Positions 60,638 to 64,000 of a stretch of 64,000 nucleotides of DNA are shown here, in pieces; within the stretch, counting starts at the first letter, position 1; each line of letters begins with the position of its first letter. The notes under the pieces are model-generated. The model was not told the DNA's origin. It ran no database searches and worked only from the letters and a program-made list of their open reading frames with translations. Origin of the DNA: an uncultured Desulfobulbaceae bacterium (GTDB lineage Bacteria; Desulfobacterota; Desulfobulbia; Desulfobulbales; Desulfocapsaceae); assembly GCA_903887485.1 (NCBI GenBank), contig CAISPV010000003.1, forward strand, positions 1-64,000, in the 5' to 3' direction. The position numbers and the translations under genes were made by a program.

Positions 60638-61899
60638 CAGTCTTTATCTACCAGACCAAAGGCGGCGCGGATCATCTCTACCTTAACGTCATTCTGCTCT
60701 TTACAGCTTTCATTCTTGAGGAAAGAGACGGGGTCATGGAGAAGCTTTGAACTTATCGCGGAGGCCATTTTTTCAATCGCCTTTTGTTCATTGGTCGTAA
60801 GATGTTGCAGGCGGCTCAGGGTTCGTTCCAGCTCGGCCTGGCAGATGTCGTCCGCTTTTTTTCTGAGTGCGGTAATGGTGGGAACCACGGATAACCCCTC
60901 CATCCAATTCTGGAATTTCAAGGTCTCCTCATCAACAATGCGGCGGGCCTTGACGGCTTCTTTGTCTCGTGCCGACTTGTTGATTTCTACCACATTATGC
61001 AGATCGTCAATGTCGTAGAGATAGACATTGTTCAGATCATTCAGTTCCGGATCCAGATCACGGGGAACGGCAATATCGATAAAAAAGATCGGCTCATTCC
61101 GGCGGGCGCGCATGATTGGTTTGACATCTTTTTTATGCAGGATAATGTTTGGCGCCCCAGTGGAGCTGATGACGATATCTGCCTGTTCAAGTTGAGAAAA
61201 TAATTCATCGAGGGAAACGGCGGTCCCATTGAATCGTTTGGCCAAATCCATAGCTCGGGACAGGGTTCGATTTGCTACCACCACCTTGCTTACACCCTGG
61301 CCAACCAGATGTTCGGCGGCAAGCTCTGCCATCTCTCCTGCCCCGATCAGAAGGACATTTTTGTTCTCGAGAGTGCCGAAGATCTTTTTGGCAAGTTCAA
61401 CCGCAGCATAGCTGATAGAGACGGCGGAGGCGCCGATCTGGGTCTCGCTGCGTACTCGTTTGGCTACGGAAAAAGATTTATGCAGCAGTCTGTTCAGGAC
61501 TGGCCCGGTACATTTAGCCTCATCGGCATGGCGATAGGCCTCTTTCAGTTGCCCCAGGATCTGGGCCTCTCCCACAATCATGGAATCAAGGCTGGTAGAG
61601 ACCATAAAAAGGTGATGCACGGCCTCATTGTTGCGGTAGATATAGAGATAGTCCTGACGTTGTTCCGGCGCCACCGAAGTACCAAAAAGAAGTTTGGCTA
61701 TATCCTCTTCCACTTGGGCGTTGGCCTGAGCAACAACGACTATTTCCACCCGGTTGCAGGTGGAAAGCAGATAACATTCCTTGCAGCCGGCAATGCTGCG
61801 AAGGGCATGCAAGGGTTCCTCGTAACCCTTGCCAACGGCCAACTGTTCGCGCACGGCCAGAGGGGTTGTTTTATGATTCACCCCCAGTAGTAGAATCAT
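60637..61899 (-). CDS. hemA: Glutamyl-tRNA reductase
   Basis: It reduces glutamyl-tRNA to glutamate-1-semialdehyde, the entry to tetrapyrroles by the C5 route. The catalytic cysteine is C48 in YLLSTCNRVEIVV, tRNA contacts follow in GVNHKTTPLAVREQLAV at the N-terminus, and the NADPH fold is KNVLLIGAGEMAELAAEHL. VANRTLSRAMDLAKRF and SSTGAPNIILHKKDV are family blocks. I use the ATG at 61899, which follows the ccsA stop by one base; upstream alternatives at 61911 and 61923 lie inside ccsA. It forms a run with sirC and ccsA. Confidence 0.94.
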   Translation of the reverse strand: MILLLGVNHKTTPLAVREQLAVGKGYEEPLHALRSIAGCKECYLLSTCNRVEIVVVAQANAQVEEDIAKLLFGTSVAPEQRQDYLYIYRNNEAVHHLFMVSTSLDSMIVGEAQILGQLKEAYRHADEAKCTGPVLNRLLHKSFSVAKRVRSETQIGASAVSISYAAVELAKKIFGTLENKNVLLIGAGEMAELAAEHLVGQGVSKVVVANRTLSRAMDLAKRFNGTAVSLDELFSQLEQADIVISSTGAPNIILHKKDVKPIMRARRNEPIFFIDIAVPRDLDPELNDLNNVYLYDIDDLHNVVEINKSARDKEAVKARRIVDEETLKFQNWMEGLSVVPTITALRKKADDICQAELERTLSRLQHLTTNEQKAIEKMASAISSKLLHDPVSFLKNESCKEQNDVKVEMIRAAFGLVDKD

Positions 61900-61900
61900 A

Positions 61901-62731
61901 TCACTGGGCATAGCTGTGCACACCTCCGAGTAGAAACGTTACTCCCCAAAGGGTAAAGAGCACTGAGGCAAAACCGATAACGGCCATGACCGCTGCTCGT
62001 TTTCCTCGCAAGCCGGCGGAAAAACGCTGATGAATTTGGGCGGCATAGAGAAACCAGGTAATCAGTGACCAGGTCTCTTTTGGATCCCATTGCCAGTAGG
62101 CTCCCCAGGCTTGATGGGCCCATATAGATCCGGTTATGATGCCAAGGGTCAACAGGACAAAACCGGTGGCCAGGCAGTGGCTGTTTAATTGATCCAGGGA
62201 ATCGAGCGAGGGCAGACGGGTGAAGAAATAGCCAAATCGCTTGCTTTTCAGTTCGCGTTCCTGCAGGAGATACATGATCCCGCCACAAAATGCCAGGGCC
62301 AGAAAAGCATACGATATCACTGAAATGCCGGCATGGACTGGCAGCCACCAGCTTTGCAGGGCTGGTGGCAGTGGATTTATGGTACGGGATGCGCCGGCGG
62401 CAAGCAGGAGGAGGATAAAAAGCAAGAGGGAGATAAAAGCGCCAAAATTTTTGACTGTATATCGCCACCGGAAGGAAAAATAGGCCCAAGTTACCGACCA
62501 GGCAAAAAAAACAATCGTTTCATGCTGCGAAGTAATGGGTGTATATCCGGTCTGCAGATACCGGAACAGGATATACAGGGTCTGCAGAATGCCTGCGGTC
62601 AACAGGGTCAGTCTGGCAAGATTTCTGATGCTTTTCTTTTGCTTGACAAAAAAGATGCCATACAAGATCAGGGCGGTAAAACTTACAGCCAGAACCACCC
62701 AAAAAAGTAAGTAACTTATTTCACCCATCAT
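61901..62731 (-). CDS. ccsA: Cytochrome c biogenesis protein CcsA (CcsB/ResC/HemX type)
   Basis: An inner-membrane haem-handling protein with about eight helices and the tryptophan-rich WWD motif, WGAYWQWDPKETWSL, in a periplasmic loop. Conserved histidines lie in SQHETIVFF and PVHAGISVISY. In system II it handles haem for attachment to CxxCH motifs. HemX-like members near hemA instead regulate HemA, and the gene order here (ccsA-hemA) allows both readings. Because this genome encodes a multihaem cytochrome, a maturation role is likely. The ATG is at 62731. Confidence 0.88.
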   Translation of the reverse strand: MMGEISYLLFWVVLAVSFTALILYGIFFVKQKKSIRNLARLTLLTAGILQTLYILFRYLQTGYTPITSQHETIVFFAWSVTWAYFSFRWRYTVKNFGAFISLLLFILLLLAAGASRTINPLPPALQSWWLPVHAGISVISYAFLALAFCGGIMYLLQERELKSKRFGYFFTRLPSLDSLDQLNSHCLATGFVLLTLGIITGSIWAHQAWGAYWQWDPKETWSLITWFLYAAQIHQRFSAGLRGKRAAVMAVIGFASVLFTLWGVTFLLGGVHSYAQ

Positions 62732-62812
62732 TATTATTCAGATTAAGGAATGAATCTCAGGAGAACAAACCAGCATTTAGGCATGCATGCTGCCTTACAG
62801 TACGTCGCATGG

Positions 62813-63484
62813 TCAATATCCTCGCATCTTCTGTACTATATATTTTGCATTTATTTCCGGTGGCAGAATTTTATATAGTTGTTCCTGCAGAAGTTGCCAC
62901 TCTTTTTTTTTGAGAAGAGAAAGGATGTCGGTCTGGATAATCCTTGCAAACAGCAGGTTATGTTTTTCTTGGGAAGAACCTTGGCCTACTGTAAGTCGCC
63001 GAATCTCAGTAAGAAGTTTCACGAGATCGCCATATTCCGGCCCATAGCGCAGTTCCAGCTCTTTGCGGATAGTGGCGGCCAGGGCCGGACTGCCGCCACC
63101 CGTTGAGATTGCGATCAGAAGTTCGCCCCGGCGGATGGTGGCGGCGGTTTGAAAGGTGCAGGCGCCGGGATTGTCGGCAATATTGACCGGAATCCTCCGT
63201 TCTCTGGCCTCGGTCGCTATCTGATGCTGAACCTCTGGGCAGTTAGTCAAGGCAAAGGCCAGGATTGCTTCCTGCAGATCGCCTGTCATGTATGTCCTCG
63301 GTACCCATTCCAGGTTGTTCTTGTCTATGAGTTGTTTTAGCTCGAGAGAGATTTCAGGGCTAATAATCCGTACTCGGGCATCACAGAGCAGGAGAGCTGT
63401 TATTTTGCGGGTGGCAACGGCGCCACCACCTATGACTACACAGAGTTGACCAGCAATATTCAGATTGATTGGGTAAAAGGCCAT
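62813..63484 (-). CDS. sirC: Precorrin-2 dehydrogenase (siroheme synthase N-domain type)
   Basis: It oxidises precorrin-2 to sirohydrochlorin, the step before metal insertion. The NAD-binding glycine motif is VVIGGGAVATRKI (G19-G21), with NIADNPGACTFQTAATIRRGE and the AISTGGGSPALAATIRKELE helix closing the site. The 223-residue product is the single-domain form without the methyltransferase half. Its product would be used by CbiK at 37.4 kb. It is the first gene of a run with ccsA and hemA (82 bases to ccsA). The 346 bases upstream to the next gene hold a terminator and nothing else I can name. Confidence 0.93.
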   Translation of the reverse strand: MAFYPINLNIAGQLCVVIGGGAVATRKITALLLCDARVRIISPEISLELKQLIDKNNLEWVPRTYMTGDLQEAILAFALTNCPEVQHQIATEARERRIPVNIADNPGACTFQTAATIRRGELLIAISTGGGSPALAATIRKELELRYGPEYGDLVKLLTEIRRLTVGQGSSQEKHNLLFARIIQTDILSLLKKKEWQLLQEQLYKILPPEINAKYIVQKMRGY

Positions 63485-63756
63485 ATCTTTCCGTGGTTCA
63501 GTCCTTTTTACAGCACAGTAAAGAGATAGATTAGAGATAGATTAATTGTCAGGTGCGATAACGAAATAACCAATCCGTTGCGCAGGCCAAGGCCGGAGTC
63601 TCGATTTCAACTTGTTTACCTGATAGAGAGTCGCTTGCTTCAGGGGTCGCCCCGGCGGAAGAGAGTTTTGATCATTTTTTTTGTGGTTCCTGATGCCGGT
63701 CAAGGTGTCTCAATGTTCCGGTTATTTCTGAACGACGGTTTGCGGCTATATCCCCC

Positions 63757-63800
63757 AAAAAAAAAGAAGGGGCTGATTGATGTAACTCAATCAGCCCCTT
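63757..63800 (-). terminator. Rho-independent terminator of the gene at the right edge
   Basis: AAGGGGCTGATTGA (63767-63780) and TCAATCAGCCCCTT (63787-63800) form a 14-pair perfect stem with loop TGTAAC. On the minus strand it is followed by CTTTTTTTTT (63757-63766). It lies 30 bases after the stop codon at 63831. Confidence 0.93.
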
Positions 63801-63830
63801 CAAACTAACTAAAAACAAGGATTATGTCAA

Positions 63831-64000
63831 TTAGCAACCTTCGATAGCAGCCTTCTTGCCGGCAGCAATTTTTCCATCTTTTACAGTTACTTTGTCGCCA
63901 ACTTTTGCAGCGCCATCAGCAGTTGCCGTGGTACCATCATCACAGGTTACGGTTACTTTTGTACCATCAACGGCCTTAACAACACCGGTGCAGGCAAAAG
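63831..64000 (-). CDS. C-terminal part of a small secreted-type protein (cut by window edge)
   Basis: The last 55 residues are visible, reading ACTGVVKAVDGTKVTVTCDD, then a repeated AKVGDKVTVKDGKIAAGKK and ending in EGC. The beta-strand rich repeats GVVKAVDGTKVTV and VGDKVTVKDGK look like a small OB-like or barrel fold, with cysteines at both ends of the visible part (three in all). It may be a periplasmic protein, but the signal sequence lies outside the window. I do not assign a family. Strong terminator 30 bases downstream. Confidence 0.6.
   Translation of the reverse strand, partial: FACTGVVKAVDGTKVTVTCDDGTTATADGAAKVGDKVTVKDGKIAAGKKAAIEGC

Noticed and set aside
63545..63590. Possible fourth copy of the dispersed hairpin repeat
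   Set aside because: Only about twelve bases (ATAACGAAATAACC) match and there is no second arm.

Overview
The window reads as a chromosomal segment of a sulfur-metabolising member of the Desulfobacterota, most likely the order Desulfobulbales. The reasons are a complete DsrC with both C-terminal cysteines, a membrane-anchored cytochrome with about twelve haem sites, a siroheme/haem/cytochrome c maturation cluster, a CbiK chelatase, and an operon whose genes only make sense if in-frame UGA codons are read as selenocysteine. Most of the sequence is ordinary, densely packed housekeeping DNA, with a few clearly foreign or unusual stretches.

Layout. 1-3.1 kb: transposase tail, HisA of the eukaryotic (yeast HIS6) type, a small ORF, a deleted metallo-hydrolase relic and NadE. 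3.1-9 kb: multihaem cytochrome, an unknown gene, a major porin with promoter and terminator, and an MFS exporter. 9-14.7 kb: hybrid histidine kinase, HEAT-like protein, DinG-type helicase, polyprenyl synthase and a small membrane protein. 14.8-16.9 kb: an island on the minus strand that looks like integron gene cassettes, with two attC-like sites around a HEPN-like plus HNH gene pair and a secreted protein. 17-20.5 kb: stand-alone AICAR transformylase and thiSGH. 20.8-22.8 kb: ribbon-helix-helix-like gene, ArsR-type regulator and three consecutive selenoprotein genes, each with a SECIS-like hairpin after its UGA. 22.8-28.9 kb: GGGtGRT protein plus NifU-like partner, methyltransferase, M16 peptidase and Dtd. 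29-37 kb: MFS, MBL hydrolase, glycerophosphodiesterase, SpeB/SpeA and citrate synthase. 37.3-38.75 kb: CbiK, then DsrC with its own promoter and terminator. 38.9-48.6 kb: a 1379-aa membrane protein of unknown function, P-type ATPase with a UspA-like protein, FAD oxidoreductase and a coiled-coil protein. 49-53.5 kb: zinc/manganese-type ABC transporter without its binding protein, VapBC, a decayed IS4-type element and a DUF4160/DUF2442-HTH pair. 53.9-64 kb: Hsp33, UspA, AsmA, LigA, tautomerase, an unknown gene, HemA, CcsA, SirC and the end of a small secreted protein.

How the genes fit together. SirC (precorrin-2 to sirohydrochlorin), CbiK (metal insertion into sirohydrochlorin), HemA (tetrapyrrole entry) and CcsA (haem attachment to c-type cytochromes) supply the cofactors for siroheme sulfite reductase, DsrC's partner, and for cytochromes such as the one at 3.2 kb. 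SpeA and SpeB give agmatine then putrescine. ThiS, ThiG and ThiH make the thiazole of thiamine.

A dispersed hairpin repeat occurs three times (3.1, 32.7 and 46.6 kb) and several other large palindromes sit at gene ends. I recognised no tRNA, rRNA or CRISPR array. The strongest candidates for new biology are the three-selenoprotein operon and the HEPN/HNH gene pair inside the cassette island.
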